DNA of 64,000 nt from Hyalella azteca (Eukaryota; Arthropoda; Malacostraca; Amphipoda; Hyalellidae), in NCBI RefSeq assembly GCF_000764305.2, contig NW_025947279.1, positions 186,001 to 250,000 of the forward strand, read 5' to 3'. A program made the translations under genes and the position numbers. Shown piece by piece: positions 25,142 to 39,888 of the stretch; position 1 is the first letter of the stretch; each line of letters opens with the position of its first letter. A model generated the notes under the pieces. The model saw only the letters and a list, made by a program, of their open reading frames with translations, searched no databases and was not told the DNA's origin.

Positions 25142-26250
25142 TTAAAAATGAAGTGGAGCATATATAGCAGGTGCAATTGCTGCAAGGAACGGCACTATTC
25201 AAAACATCGGTCCAACGAGGGCACCATTTTTAAAGTAGGTCGGCCTGTTGTCCCTAATTGATGTTGAAAGTTAAACAAAATTCCTAAAAACTTTGTAGAT
25301 AGTTAATTACGCGGTAAATTTTACGCAGGCATTAGAACAAAATGCATTTTATACTTCATTCGTAATACTTGGCTAACCTCTGACTCGATTTAACTGGAAG
25401 CATTAAGACGCATTGAATTTATGATGAATTCGTATAGTAAAAGTTATCAAGAAGTCTTGAAAATGTAACTAAATGTGTTTTATTGGGCGCTTACTATGGA
25501 TACTTTGGTGCTTTATCAAATAGCTATATACTCCTGGAATCAAAATTAAGGAATGAGAGGCGTCGGAAGTATGGCGAGTCCTGAATGAATTCTCAAGTCA
25601 AAAATTTAATTTATGTTAATTATAATGACTAAAGTTTCGTCAGATGTTAAAAAACGGTTCAAATACTCTTCATACAAATGAAAGAAAATTATAAATTGGT
25701 GCATTAACATTTCTGTTCTGCGTGTTCTCCAACTTTGAGTTATTTTGAACAGATTAATCAACATTCATTGCCAGTACGATATTCAATTAACATACCGGTT
25801 CTGAAAATGGCATTACAATAGCAGTCTATGTCAAGTTGGTTTCCCAGACGGCTCCATCGAAAGAAATTTGTTATTTACATATTTAGGAAAGGAAATTTTT
25901 AAAACGATTTGTAGGTATTCATAAAGCTTTTTAATAAAACAAATTTTCAAACTTTCCATTTAATATTTTGACTCCACTTTAAAAAATTTCTGCCTCAATT
26001 AGGTTCTTTCTTTGAATAAACAATTAATTTGGTTGCTTCTCGAATGTTGATAGCAGCATCCAATAGCGTTGCTTTCTTGGTCATATGTTCAGGGCGTCGT
26101 GCGACAGCTGCTTTTTTGTCGCAGAATTTAGCGAACAAATGTCGCTGGTGCAAAATAGAAAACATATAAAATGAAGTGACCCAAAATTTTGGAAGCTACA
26201 ACTCGGTTCCGTAACCTCAGCTGCTGCTGCGTAGAACCGGTTCTTTGGCA

Positions 26251-26364
26251 TATAAGAAGCGAGAAAGTGAAGTCTATACCGTCACTTCAACAGAGAACGA
26301 TCGAGTGTTAGCTAGCACGGCCAAAGAGTTCTCGATTTATTAGAGGCAAATTTTTAGTTGTTAA
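26251..26364 (+). promoter_or_regulatory. Promoter and untranslated exon 1 of gene C
   Basis: TATAAG at 26251 is followed by a probable start near 26280 (ACCGTCACTTC). Exon 1 probably ends at 26364 before GTAAGT; a second GTAAGT four bases later makes the exact donor ambiguous. It is assigned to gene C because the next in-line acceptor with a family start codon is at 28141. Confidence 0.5.
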
Positions 26365-28172
26365 GTAAGTAAGTGGTAACCTACCAAGTCCAATTTCAAC
26401 CCTTCGCCAGCTTAATGACAGATAAAAGAGTTTCTAAAAGATATATTAAGTTTTATTGCGCTCTATGCTTATGGTAGACTATTAACCTTTATCTTGTTGA
26501 AAAAAAACGATGTAATGTTTCAGAAATATTATATCACCATAAGTGTTGAGCTAGCTGGAGCGGCAAAGCTGGTTAGAAGTTTTTTTTCACGCTTTTTAAA
26601 ATAAATTGTTAATTCACAGAAACACGGGCTATAATGTGTACAAGAGATTGAATCAGCGACGAAAACTCAAAAATCACAGAAATATCTGGCTGCAAAACTG
26701 GTTTTGATCACATAGTGGAGGAGAACAATCTTTACGCAGTTCAAGACAATAACCAATTGTTTTTTTATTCGTCGATCCAGAAATCGTATGAATTCATGGG
26801 CATATTGATATTCACTCGTTATCATTCATTCGTGGACGAGCAGCATTACTGTTATTCAAGTGACGAAGATTTGGGAATAAAGCTCATTAAAAGATCTATA
26901 TCATGCATTAATGGTGCAAAATATAGTATCTCTAAACTTGGCTTCAATATACGGCTTTATCTAGACGATAGTGAAATATAATGGCAGGAGTTTATTTTAG
27001 AAACTTGCTAGAGCAAAGCCTATGCTATTTGGTATCAGACTTAGGGCGCCGTGTGATACCGGATTATAGTTCGAATTTGAACTCAATTGCCGAAAGCAAG
27101 GGTCAGCCAACAGTACTCGCGCCCCTCTTGGTTTAGACTTGTCATCGACATGTTGAGCTCAATAGAAAATCATGAGCCATATTGATGGAGCTGCGACAAT
27201 TGCCTTATTCCATCATGTTATCCTGCACCCGATAAGAAAAATCTATTGTTGCTGTAACAGATACCATTATAGCACTTTGTTAGTAAAATCTGACGTTAAA
27301 CTTTGACCAGAATGTTTCACGAGCTACAAAATGAAATGCTAGATTTCTGTGGTAAGGCCTTATTTCTGCCGAGTTTACTAGTATTTTTTGTTTATTTTTC
27401 AATAAAGTCGTTTCGATGTTAAATTCGACTATATATTGTAAATTTTATGCAATGCGTGAATAGCAAATTTCAAAATGGAAGCCGGGCAAAAGAAGGTAAA
27501 CCACGCAAACGTCCCAATTTACCTTAAGTGTTGCTTAGAACACATGAAAAACATATTTCTTTGATACTTATTTATTAATTTTAGTATCCTCTCATCTTTA
27601 TTCAACGTCCACGAATTATTACTATGACTTTCTTCAAATTAATAAAAATATATTTTTTTTATTTGTTTCATTCCACGGCATCTGCGAAATTATAGAAAAA
27701 TCTCTGCTTATGTAAAGCCTAGCTCTAAAAAACTCGTTATGATATTCGAACAGTTCATGAGTTGAAAAGAAAGGCTTTTTGGCTTATAATAATTTGAACC
27801 TAATTAAATAATTCCTTTATGGTCTTTATTTTGTTATCGTCGTTGCCTAACAGAAAATAATGAGATGCGAAATTTTAGTATACTTATAATTTGTTTTATT
27901 ATAAATGAAATCTACTCATTTTCTCGCATAAGAGCTTCTATTTACTAGCTGTAATTATGAATAACTAATAATGCATTAATGAATCTCAGTATAGAAATAG
28001 AATTCTTATTCCTTGATCTCAATTGAATAAAAGAGCATGTGTATTAATTACTTTCAATTGCGTTATATCGCAAGCATTGATAAATCTGGATTACATAATA
28101 TTGATTTCTGAAATAATCAGTCTATTATATAATTTTTCAGATATCAGCACGACTTTGAAACTTGAGCGCATC

Positions 28173-30091
28173 ATGAAATTACTCCTGGTGAGTATAATGG
28201 CATTAAAAAACGGGTTGTCCTTAATGCAGTATTCAATCACGTGCTTTATGCTCTACTTGCTTTTAAGTCATAGGAACGTTTATAATTTTAGAAGAAAAGA
28301 AATTAATTTATCCGTGTATCGAGCATTAATTTTAGTACAATACGCCGCTTGCCCAAAAGGAATCTTTGACACGGCAGCGTGCTATCGTTTAATAGATAAA
28401 AATAAGCGTTTTACAGGGTTTTTCTTGCAGTATTCGGGTTCCCGTTTTGACAATGAACTCTTTTGCAAAAAAATACCAATGAATATATTCGTAACAACTA
28501 CAATGATTTAATACTTGACCTATAGATTCTAATAATGAAATCCGGTAAAATTATCCTGGCTAAAACGAAATTTCGCAATTTTTGTTTTCGCAAAACAATT
28601 TATCAGTAAACTTCAACTATTACATACTATATTGGTTTCTAAAACGAAGGGGCGTTCTGATAATCCTTTATTTACTACTCCTACATAAATAATTAGTTTG
28701 AAGTCAGAACTTTATTGATTTTTACTTTTTCTTCAGGTACTCTTCCTATTTGTGGCTGTGATCGCGACCCTGACGCTCGCAGCGCCCCAGCTGGTGACCA
28801 CCAAAAGAAAGTTCCCAGGACAGCGGCGCTTAGGCTCCACCAACTACGGCCAGTACATCGTAGGCAAGGCGGGATACAGAACACGTTAGTAAATCTAGGG
28901 TTAAAAGAACAAAATATTCCGATCGAGCTACATACTATAATGCATGTAACTACATTACATGCATTATAATCTAATGCATGTACTATTATTACCGACAATA
29001 AGGAATACATACTTCAAAATACATTACATTTAGTATAGTCTAATGCACGCACTATTATTACCAACAATAAGGAAAACTTGGCGGAAAAGATTGATAGGAA
29101 GTTCCTGCATTAGATGTAAATGATAGTGATAAATTTTAGCTTCGTGAACGACTAGGAAAAATATTGAACATTACCATCTGCTGACTTTGATATATAATTA
29201 TCTAATTGTTGTAATTATTAAAATCAGTTACTAATAATTAACTACTAATTTAAATTACTATAATCTTATTTACTGCGTCACCGAAACTTAAGTTTAACCC
29301 CTTCACATAACTTGCTTTCATAGAACTTTTTCTATACATCGACTGGACAGATGATTCATTGGAAACGATATAGTTCTAACATTTATCAGCCATCGGGGAG
29401 CAAAATTATCGAATTTATGAGTTTATTAACACGTTCATAAAAGGATAAACTAATAATTTATTCAAGACCACGCATTATTAAAGGTTAGTTCTATGATGCA
29501 ATGTAGGAATACCGGCCGAATGTAGTTGTACAGTATTCAGTGACGGCAGAACTTGATACGATTAAATGACAAATCAAATTTTCCGATATGCCTGAAATCT
29601 TGGATCAAAACGCCAGGTTAAATGTTTTTAAATTGTTGCAATAATTGCATATGTGTTATGATAATGATAAATAATATAAACTTTGTTTAATCAACTCGTT
29701 GAATTATAACTGTGATCTTTCTAAAGACTTAAAACCAATATTAAAATGAATTTCATTTGCCAATGTTTGTACTAAAATTCAATGGGATTATTCTCTTAGC
29801 CTCTCAATATGAGTTTAAGTTTGATCTTGATAATTAATTTCAAAACCAATTCTTACAATGTAAATCAATTTCAGCATCTGAACGATACAGGTAGGATAAC
29901 ATTGACAGGTTAAATATATTAAGCACTAACGAAGTACTGGTTGGATAAATGTTCACATTATATTTTACACATGTACATTTATGATTTAAATTTTATACAT
30001 TTTCTTAAGCATTTTGTACTGAAATTATTCACCAGCGATCTCACGAAATGCTTTTGTTTCAGTTCCCGCTGCCAGGAGGGCAACCGGATAG
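28173..30091 (+). CDS. Gene C: basic secreted peptide, RKFPGQRRLG family
   Basis: Exon 2 is 28141-28187 with ATG at 28173 (MKLLL, GTGAGT donor, phase 0). Exon 3 is 28737-28884. Exon 4 runs from 30063 to the TAG at 30089-30091, in phase 1. Exon 3 gives a signal core LFVAVIATLTLA, the mature start APQLVTTK, the core RKFPGQRRLGSTNYG and YIVGKAGYRT. Exon 4 adds a tail ending ARRATG, giving 63 residues. The exon 3 donor GTTAGT is weak. If it is skipped, translation stops at 28889 with 55 residues ending GYRTR, so this terminus is less certain than in B and D. The exon 3 coding length of 148 nt is identical to gene D. A polyA signal AATAAA lies at 30365. No cysteine is present. Function unknown; likely secreted. 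Confidence 0.7.
28936..28968. repeat. Perfect hairpin just after exon 3 of gene C
   Basis: Arms of 14 nt (TATAATGCATGTAA and its reverse complement) flank a 5-nt loop, 52 bases after the predicted donor. Immediately downstream, TGCATGTACTATTATTACC and a diverged second copy (28974 and 29042) form a short direct duplication. If intron 3 is retained, the hairpin would sit in the 3' untranslated region. Confidence 0.8.
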
Positions 30092-30370
30092 CCATGCTGA
30101 CAATGTCTGCAAGAGGAATCCCATAAATTGATTAATTTCATTTGTTTTGGAGCAGTACGAAAGATCTCGCACATAGATGTAATGAACATAGTTTTACGCT
30201 TGAAATTCAGTTACGAGGTATAAATTAAGGATTCTACCTAAGCTTAATTAGTAAGTAGGCCTTGTTAGTTATATAGGGAATCATAATTTAAACATTAAAT
30301 TTTATATATTGTTCATTGATGACTATAATATCATTAAACTACTAATATTTCATCAAACTTCTTTAATAAA

Positions 30371-33300
30371 CCATACCTTAACCTACTTCGATTGCTCTCT
30401 ATTAACCGAGAGCATCAATTATTTTCCAATTTCATTTTTGTGAATTTTTACCTTATGTTTTGACGTTTAAAGGGCAATAAAAAGAAGTGGATTTACTTTT
30501 TCTTCGTGTTCAAAAAAACGTAAAATTATTATAAAAGAAAAGCTTGAACTTTCTACTGCAATCTACGTCTACACCCACTGAATGAAGTGTAGTTCTGTAT
30601 GAAGTGTAGGTACGGTAGTTGTAGTGTCCTCAAATGATCCAATTACTCATTTCCATTGCCAAGGACTAAACCTAATATTGTACATGCTATCATCGATATA
30701 ATCATGACTTCTGGTCTGTTGTGGAAGTGATAGTGATCTATGCATCGCTTACTTCCAAACTTGCATCTATGCATCGCAGGACAAACGTCTCTAATTTGGT
30801 AAAACTGAATATGTAATTCGTAGAAAAAATTAACATGTGATTTTACTCAATGCCGATCTTACATGGGAATTAAACTGAGAGAAAATCAGTTTAACGACAT
30901 AGGTAAAGTGAATACTTGATGCCGACAGTTTCTACTGTAACTGCATTTAAGATTTCATTTACGATGGATATAGAAAAGATATAAATAGTTATAAAAATTT
31001 CTCCTGAATACACAGTATTTAAAAAGTAAATTCTTCGCAATCTCCCATGAGCGTAAATTGTACTTACACCCACGCGATAGATGTGAGTGATAACATGAGT
31101 TTTTAATATTACCGCCTTTTTCACTTATCTCACTCGATATCATTAGTTGCCGCACTTTTGTTCAGAAAAATGTCCGACATCTTTCAAATGTCGGACATCT
31201 TTCAAAAAGATATCAAATATGTTGGGACTTCGAATATTTATGTTATCTATCTCATAGCCGATGCCATTATATTCGATTCTATTCCACAAATTATTGATAT
31301 AATTTGTGCCATAGGTAAATTATTAAATTAATTAAATTAAATTAATGATATAATTTGTGCCCTTATTATACTGTTTCGCCAGTGTGTACCAGTGTCATCA
31401 AAGCCGAGCTTTAATAAATTATCCTTTTCTCCATGCGTCACGTCGAAGCCTGGAAGCAACTTCCAACTAAAATGAGTGCTGACTTTGATCCTGCTTTGTC
31501 GTCTACAAGTTTTATCGATTGAACTTCTAGGGCGTGAGGCTTAATCTATATATCTTATTTTTTTTGACTTGGTAAAAAATATATAACACCATATCAAATA
31601 CCAAGCCGTTCGTTGGTGCTGTTTAATTCAATTTGAAAACGATGAAAAATATGGGCGTCTAACTAAAAAAAACATTTTGGTATCGCTTTTTAACTTTTCC
31701 ATTAAAAATTCACACTATGTTACCATTTACATGCAGTTTCAGTTCACTTATTTCTGACGTCCCTAATTACGAATTATTGCTCAGTTGCGCAATGACTAGC
31801 ATTTCATCGTCACCGCTGCACCCTAATTAATTAAGGTGATAGTACATATATTAGCTAGGGGACGCTTATCATGTTCGTGCAGAGCTCCAGGAACAACCGT
31901 TTTAATAAGCCACTTAGCACGAGTAATATCCGAGTTCATATGCATGAAAAACCACGGCATTGACTCTACCTTATGAGTTTGATCAACTGATAGACTACAA
32001 TGTTCCGGATGAGGCAAGCATTTTATTTGAGCTAGAGATTGCCCCTTGAGCTCTCCATTGTGATTTTTGTCTGTCGTTTGTAGCTGCAAAAATATGAACA
32101 GGGCAGACGAAAGGAATTGAGGCGTGGCATGAATATAAATTATATGATGAACAGAAACTTTACCAAATCTAAATCTCAACGACAATCTTAAAGGCCAAAA
32201 GGTGGCTAACATACGACGCAGTTTTTACGGATAATTATTCTAGCAGCTCAAGGATAATTCACCGGAGCGGAATCAATTTTATCCTACATTAAATGTATTA
32301 TGTGGCGCTACAATTTATTTCTATATCTCAATTTTCCCCCGCATTTGTGCGCTTTTAGTCGATTTTTTCCGTTCAGTTTATCGCACACTAATCTGTCGAT
32401 GAGACAATTCTATTTTAAAACTTTGATCGGAAGCATTCATGAACGTCGAGCACAAAAAGTCTTTCGAATGATCAATTCGAAATGGAAATCGTCTGAATTA
32501 GCCCTACTAATTCAATAAATTTCGCGATGAAATCCTCGTGTCCGTAATACATATTTATTTGCGTGTCCATTTAAATCTGGGATATTCCGGACAATATATT
32601 CTGGGCATTTTTGTGCCTATGGAGGCGGCAGCATCTTATTAACCTTGAGTCTTAAATTAATTAATTTCTGAAAAACATTTTCAAGAAGCGGTAAATGAGT
32701 ATAACGGCCTATACCAGCGGAGTCTGAGATTGGAAAAGTCCATTAAAGCTGGTCTAACGAAATGTGTCCAATTGTAAATGCTAATTGTTATTACATGCAG
32801 TGAGAATATTTTCTGGCGATTCGTCGTGCAATATTGCTGACCAATTGGCGACAAGCGTCCAGCGAAGTTTATGAGTCTTTCAATGGGCATATATAGAAGC
32901 CCAAGGCAACCTAAAAACAACCAATCAAGTGAGCATGCATTTACTCATCCAAATTGCTTTTCATTTATTTATGAGACTTGAATATAATAGATATGAATGC
33001 CATTGTGTAATTGTAAATTACAAACAATGTTTGTTATTCAAAAAATTGAGGTGACAGTCTAAAAGACTTTATCAAATTCGTACGATCTTCTAAACTGGTA
33101 AATCACTCGTTTGGTGAGTCGCAGCAACATTGGGAAAAAATCGCCAGTATAGTCGTAGAATTTTTTCAACCTTCAGGTTCGTCCATGTTCAAGGTGAACG
33201 GAATTCTTTCAGACTGCAAATTTAACTCAAATAAATACAATGCCATGAAACCTTTAGATTTGCCATTCTACGAGATGAGTTCGGTCCCTCGTATACTGTA

Positions 33301-33885
33301 TAACTGGGAAGTTATATTAAGAATGTAAGAGCAAAAAAATCGCGAAATTTGTTGAGGATACGATGAATACGATGAATTTACATTTTCTGCTCTTTGCTTT
33401 GGCAGACTTTCTGCGCTTTTTCTTTGTGAACTTTCGGTATTGGCGGACTAATTACGTAAGTACTGGGAAGTTATATGGGCTTAATTAATCAATTAAATTC
33501 AAATAAAAAAGTTACATATTTTAATTCCATTTTCTTAAGCAAATTCAAATAGAATTGTTTGTTCCTAGTAATTTACTCCTTACTAATTAAATTCCATAGC
33601 AAAGAAGTTTTTCTCACGAAATTTGAATCTCAATTTTGGTACAAAACGAGAGGTAAAATCAGAGCTTTTAAGCCATGAATACATTTGGGGTTATGTAGTT
33701 GGTTCTACGCGCCTACACGACCACCCAGCAAGAAACATTAACATTTGTAGCCACCATTTCCTAATTTTTTTTCAATCAGTAGAATGCTTCTATTTTTGTC
33801 AAGTTTGAGCGCAGTTTAATCCTCCTCAGTCGTTTTTTCTTCTTCTTCCTAAGGACAATGTGAAGGACGACCAAGCTGTACGAGG
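30371..33885. other. Intergenic stretch between genes C and D
   Basis: AT-rich and without a supported gene. It has a hairpin at 31170-31196 (TGTCCGACAT arms) with a direct repeat, and a duplicated GATATAATTTGTGCC flanking an (AAATT)n run near 31292-31360. A frame at 31823-32212 (minus) has no domain I recognise. A TATATAG box at 32886 could be an alternative promoter for gene D. Confidence 0.45.
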
Positions 33886-33891
33886 GCGGAC

Positions 33892-33993
33892 TATAAGAGC
33901 ATTGAGATTCGCAGTGTCCCAGTCACTCGTGCTAAGTACCAGTATCACCGACAACGTCTTCGGCTTCCTACAATAACCGAAATATATTGTGAG
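33892..33993 (+). promoter_or_regulatory. Promoter and untranslated exon 1 of gene D
   Basis: TATAAGAG at 33892 is followed by CCCAGTCACTCGT around 33922 as a probable start. The exon then runs to a GTGAGG or GTGATA donor near 33988-33993; the choice is uncertain. The next suitable acceptor is at 35253, before the ATG-bearing exon. Confidence 0.5.
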
Positions 33994-35276
33994 GTGATAG
34001 TTGAGAGAGCGGAATTATTATCTTTTTGCCAGCACCAAGCTCCGCTATATATAGCCACGAACATTGGTGTTGTTATAGGACCATGGCAAGTTGAAGTGCA
34101 TGAAAAGTATTTAGAGTATTACATTATTACAGAGTATTACATTATTGATTTACTCTGATGTTCAGGTTTAGCAATTTTATACTTAATGAATTGAATGCGA
34201 CTTGAATCTCCAGACCACTCTTTTAATAAGCAAATGTTGTATCTCATGCTTGGAGCGAAACCAGTATGGATAAGTCAATCTCTACTAATTTCTTTATGAT
34301 TTCTGTTGCAATATGCTGACAAAATTTTCCCAATTCAAAGCCGCTGTGTCTTATTTTTACACAACAAAACAAGGGTATCGACTTAAAGCAACTGTACTTT
34401 CCCTTGAGACATGTGTAAATTCTGAAGGTGATATATTTATATTAAGATGATTCATATACGGTAATTTCCATGCTTATACCTGTTTTTTTACCAGCAAACT
34501 AAATAGCGACGCGTTGTTTCGATTGCGATGTTTTGCCGGGCTTACTGTGCAGTATGTCACGTGTTCCAAATGTTGTTATTAAAAGAAAATAAAATCCAAA
34601 ATCTTTATGTTGTTATGCACAAGATCTTGATTCTAAATTGATGTTGTTTTATGAAGTTCCCATGGAACGATATAAGTGGATCACATTCTCTGGCCTGTGT
34701 ACGTTGCCTCTTAGGTTCATGGCCTCGAACAATGGCATTGAAGCTCGAGTTTTTTGTCTCGAAGACAGCATAGCATTCAGACGCATGGCTCCCAGGCAAT
34801 ATTGTTGCAACCGAAATTCCTCTTTATAGATAGATACCTGTTGTGTAGCCTTGCAGACGGAGCTTCTTGCTGGTATTGCTGTTGTTCGCGGTCTTTATTC
34901 TCTGAGAAAGAATTGCACGTGAATTATTGTTTTTTAACGGCAGTGTTGACATTCGCATTTTGTCATGGCTTTTGTTTTAAGGTGCATCTAGCAACTAAAT
35001 GCGAAAAAAGTTATACGAAACTATTTTATTTTCTTAAGTATTTTTCAGCAATTTTTCCGCACGAAAAAAGGTGTGCAAAACAAGGTTATTAAAATCTTAT
35101 TTGTGCGGAATAAAGCAAGTAATATAAATGCTGCACAAGTAGTATAGACCAAGAACACAGTTTTGTGCTTCTTTAAAGCATGAAAAATCTAAAATCATTT
35201 AAATATTGTTTTTGAATGCATAATGTCTAATTTGTTTGTTATTATTTCCTCAGACTGAGTCTTCGACTGAAACATT

Positions 35277-36836
35277 ATGAATTTTTGCAAGGTGAGTTCG
35301 GGTATCACATTCGTTACTGATTGATTCATGTTGGTTTATTCATAGAGAATGACCAACATGGCAGAGTTCTTTCATGCAATTACTAAAAATGATTTAAACT
35401 TTGATTTAAACTTTGTATCTCAAAACGACTGCAAAATTTATTCCCGGTTTTACACAATTACTTATAATTTTGCCTTAAAGCTTAAGTTAACGTAATTTTG
35501 CATTAGTAGTATTTTTTAATGTTCCTATTCCGCCATTGGTACTTTTACCTAAACTTAGATTTGCGTAAAAATCCATCTGAACGTGCCGCAAAAATCCTAC
35601 CAACAACATGCTTATAGTAGTTTAAGAAAACCGATATCAATATTACTTGGATGATACCATTTAGCCACATAATTATATCGACAAGAATACTTAAGCAATT
35701 CAGTTGATAATTTTATAATAACAATTACCTTGATTATTCAAGCTCCATTCACCTATTAAACATTTTCAATTAATTGTTGACAATAATGAAAGATAATAAC
35801 GTACAATAATTCATCAGATCCTGCTACTGCTTGTCGCCCTGCTGTTGAGCGTCAGTTTGTCGTCGTCTGGGTTGGTACGACAGCGGAGGAGGTTCCCAGG
35901 CGAGCGAAGGCTTGGTATCACTAACTATGGCTTCACTTTCTTTGGCAGGAATGGTTTCGAGAACAGTGAGTATCGCTACTTTCAATAGAACTGTTCTATC
36001 CAATATACTACATGCATGTAAAACTACAAAATTTCATATATTTTATTAAACAAAGCAGTAATTTCTCAATTGGTTTTTCTTAATCAAAATTGGCAACTGA
36101 GAAATTTGTTGAAAATAATTTTTTGAATAGCAAGTGGGAAATTTTGCAAAAAATGTAAGAGCCACTGCAAATTATTTATTTTAATTATCCGTGATCAATC
36201 TATGTGTCTGAGATCTCAATTGTGTGTATGATTCAAATTCTCATTTAAATTTCATAACATATATTTAAATAACGAGAGTTTTTGCAAAATTCCGTCAATT
36301 TAGCGTTCTAAAGAATGAACGACTGTGGTTTGTCAATGGCACATAAGCACTTTTTAGAATTTAAATCCTAGAAGTTTAAGCGATTGAGAAAACAAAGAAA
36401 GCACAGTACTACTATAAAGTAAGAACACGACAACTGTGCGTGGTGAATAAAAAATTATATGCTCAATCCTTAAATCATTCGGTACAAATACAAATAATCT
36501 CTTCTGTGGATCTGACGTTGCTCATTTAAATTTTATTGAACCTGAGAATATTTGTCGTGCATTTCGTTTAATTTTGATTGAATTATTGCTTGTCGCAAAT
36601 AAACGCTTTTCAACTTTCTTTCCGTTTATTATTGCATGAAATGTGCCGTATTGTTCATTCAACAATCCCATCCAGCTTGCTTATTGAAATTCATATATCC
36701 AACCATTTTAGCTTCCTGCGTTATTTCTCACCTTTAAATTGTCATGAACTTATTGCAGTTCACAACTCCTCAATCACCAAACGATATTCAATGCGTCAAT
36801 GCGTATTTTCTCCTCACAGGACGTAAAGCTGGCTAA
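35277..36836 (+). CDS. Gene D: basic secreted peptide, divergent member of the RKFPGQRRLG family
   Basis: Exon 2 is 35254-35291 with ATG at 35277 (MNFCK, GTGAGT donor, phase 0). Exon 3 is 35818-35965, ending at a good GTGAGT donor in phase 1. Exon 4 starts at 36820 and adds RRKAG before the TAA at 36834-36836. AATAAA at 36955 supports the 3' end. The product is 59 residues, with signal core ILLLLVALLLSVSLS. Its mature start is SSGLV rather than APQLV. The core is RRRFPGERRLGITNYG, with an acidic Glu replacing Gln, followed by FTFFGRNGFEN. It is the most divergent intact copy, and has arginine where the others have lysine in the FGK motif. Without splicing of intron 3, the frame would end after EYRYFQ. 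Confidence 0.72.
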
Positions 36837-36960
36837 ACGTGGCCACGGAACTTGGCTTCTGGTCATCTGCTTCCAACGAACTGCTTAACCTCCTATAGTA
36901 ATACGACGAAACGAAGCGACAAAGCAAGAATAGAACAGTAATACCTAAACAGTGAATAAA

Positions 36961-39880
36961 GTAAGGAAGGAATAGGAGTGTGAGCATTTAGTGATGTACC
37001 AATCTGGACTGACATTGTAGAGTTCCTACAATATATGACTTTCAAATGATTTTCTGATCTTGTTTCCGGAAATATAAAATCAATGTGTTTAAACTCGCGT
37101 TAATTTTAGCATCCAGCAGATTAAGTTTAACATGAAAATTATTCCTAAACACCTTTTTTCCGAAATCAACCTGTTTTACGAAAATCCATTACTTCTCTAT
37201 AAAAGTTCTTCGGTGATTCCCGAGTGGGAGGAACTATTTGATATTAATGATATTAATTAATCCTGTTGGAAGCGTGTATCTACGTATTTACGTAGTTCAC
37301 GCGTACTTTGAAAACACAGAGAAAAATAAATTCCACGCAGAAAGCTGTTCATTTTGTTGCTTTGGAGATGCTAGTCAGTGTTTCATTTGATAACTTGTTT
37401 TACGAACTAAGGGACATTATTAGAAAGCATTATACTATTGTAAACTAGCTCAACATGTTTGGTATACTTGCCTGCAGGTTTTCTTGATTGAGGTTAATCT
37501 CGATAATAACGAGGTAAGGTTGCTAGTACCCTTTGAAAGATGCATGCTATTACTCGTTGATGCTATTACATAGAATAGTATTATTGTGTGCCAGTATTTT
37601 TACTTCATGAGTTGCTAGGCTACAACTGTGAATTATTTTAATCTCAGCTTAGAAGTGTATGAATTAAGCTGCTACTATGAGATTTACTATTAATAACTTT
37701 TACTATATACTATTACTATTAATGTTTCATCAAATTTTCTGCTGTTTTCTGTAATGACAACAAGGCACAAATTTTATGCACTGTTTATCCAGCGTATAAC
37801 GTACGGTAACATGCTACGGTACGGTAACATTTCGTACGGTAACATTTCGTGAAATTTTATCTCTTTTAGCCCTAAATTTGCTTCCTTGATACTCTGTGCC
37901 ACTAGATTACTAAAACCCACCATGCCGTAACTATAGGTAACTGAATTTTATTAGGCGATGGCAAGAAATGAAGCAGCGAAAAATTCAGAAATATTTGTTG
38001 GCACAAAAAGTTTCAAATCTGATCAATTAGTAAGTAAAAAAAATCAGCTAATCAAGTAGAATAATTTCCCTTCTAATAAATAGCCTTTTATGTTTTGATG
38101 CGATAATTCGTTAAGCAAAGCAGTCGATGTAACAAAAATTTAATTTCATCATTGGATGACAAACAATTTCTACGAAATCCTCGAATGCAAACAGCATAAG
38201 CACTCTGTCTGATATTTTTCATAGATTAGATTCATTTATAAATGATATATAAAATATAAAATTGATTCAATCCTGACTTATCTCCCTGAATAACCATGAA
38301 CCATGCATGAACTCCATAATCTTGGCTGTTAAATATTGAAGTCTTTTAAATATTTTATTATTCGTCGTATATCAGTGAATAAACACAACCTTTTAAATAT
38401 ATAACATTGAATTATTTTTTTATAGAGATTTCAAATACTTGAGCTGCACATGAATCTTCAATAATTTTGAAAACGTCAGCAAAATAATGGTCTGTTATTT
38501 TTTTTTCGTTGTATGATAAAATACTTGCAAGAATATCTGATCTGTTCGACTAAATGAACCATAAATTCGTTCAGTAGGATTTGAAGAACTTCTGTTTTAC
38601 CGAGACAGTTCATCAGTTTTGGTGCATTCTTCGGCGAGGTGGAACTCGGAAAATTCAGGGACTATGCCATCAATCAGCGTCCGTAGCCTCCTGTTGAGTA
38701 TAAAATATTTGTAAAATCGACACAATTCCATACTGCAGCATTTGAAGCATTCGATGCACTTGTTTGCATATTAGTCTGAATCTAAAGTTCAAACGATCAA
38801 TGAAACATCCGAAAATAGATGTCAAATGAAAAAATTTCCTATATATAGAAAGATAAGCTTGAGTCTCATAAATTTGAAAGTTCGATTTAATGAATTAAGA
38901 AATACTGGTTGGGAGTGTGTGAAAAATCACTTAGGTCAATGAAAATAGTTTTTCATATAAGTCAAAACCCCATTGCAATATTAGTTGAGCAAAAATTGTC
39001 ATGCCATGCATTTTTGAAATTCAGTGCTTAAATTCTTTGATTTGTACTTTGTTCTTACCTCAGACATTATTAAATTCAAGATTTAATTTTTTTGTTTGTT
39101 ATCTCGGCATTATTTTAATGGCAAATACTTAATTTTTTGGTCTTCACTTCCATGCGACAGCCATGAGATGCCTCTTCTTTCACGATGACATCAAATTTAT
39201 ATAAAAAAGTTTTTCGTGAGAAATGCTGCTTATAAAATATGCAAGAAATTCCTCAAGTGGACTAAAATTAATTTAAGATTCATCACTATTGATGCTTATT
39301 AATTATTACTGCTTTCAAATCAGCAACCAGCGATAAGGTGGCTCAATGTTGACATAAAAACCAATGAGATCTGATAAATATAAAGAAACTATTTCTAATT
39401 ACCCATACTTTACGGTGCACTGTGAGGTCACATCAATGCGTGACTGGGACATAAGTTACGATTTAAAATCATTTATACATTAAATTACAATTTAACATTG
39501 CATTACAATTTAATTTGCATGATAATAACAGGAAAATGTTAGGCGTATGCCCACACTATGAGATGATATCAATGCTATATTACATTTTAATGAGGGTAGG
39601 GACAGAGACTATTTTATAGAGACAGAGACTATTACATTTTAGACGTTTGTATTTCAATACAAGTCGACTAATTATGATGGAAAGTTATTTTTTAACTTGC
39701 CTAGAGTAGCAAGAAATTCACTACTGCCCTGCTTTTGTTATTCTAACTGGCGGAGCGAATTCCTGAGAGCAAAGCCATGCATGCGGTTCTTGAATTTCGT
39801 TAACAGAAATAAATACATTAAGATATAGTTAGGCATTCTGATCAACTTGACTCTAGTTCAAAATTTTCACCAAACTGCCT
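36961..39880. other. Intergenic stretch between genes D and E
   Basis: AT-rich, no supported exon. A CTATAAAAG box at 37197 has no attributable exon. Three tandem copies of ACGGTAACAT sit at about 37803-37852. Confidence 0.5.
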
Positions 39881-39888
39881 TCAAAATT

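Larger units (their letters stand above)
19361..26245. other. Intergenic stretch between genes B and C
   Basis: AT-rich with no supported gene. It includes dispersed repeat copy 2 (21966-22115) and a perfect 33-nt palindrome (25109-25141). GC-richer patches at 21715-21880, 23310-23440 and 24590-24860 have no protein I recognise. On the minus strand the 23.3 kb patch reads LFCVVALRADAGDAW, weakly like a signal peptide, but no start or splice sites could be assigned. Confidence 0.4.
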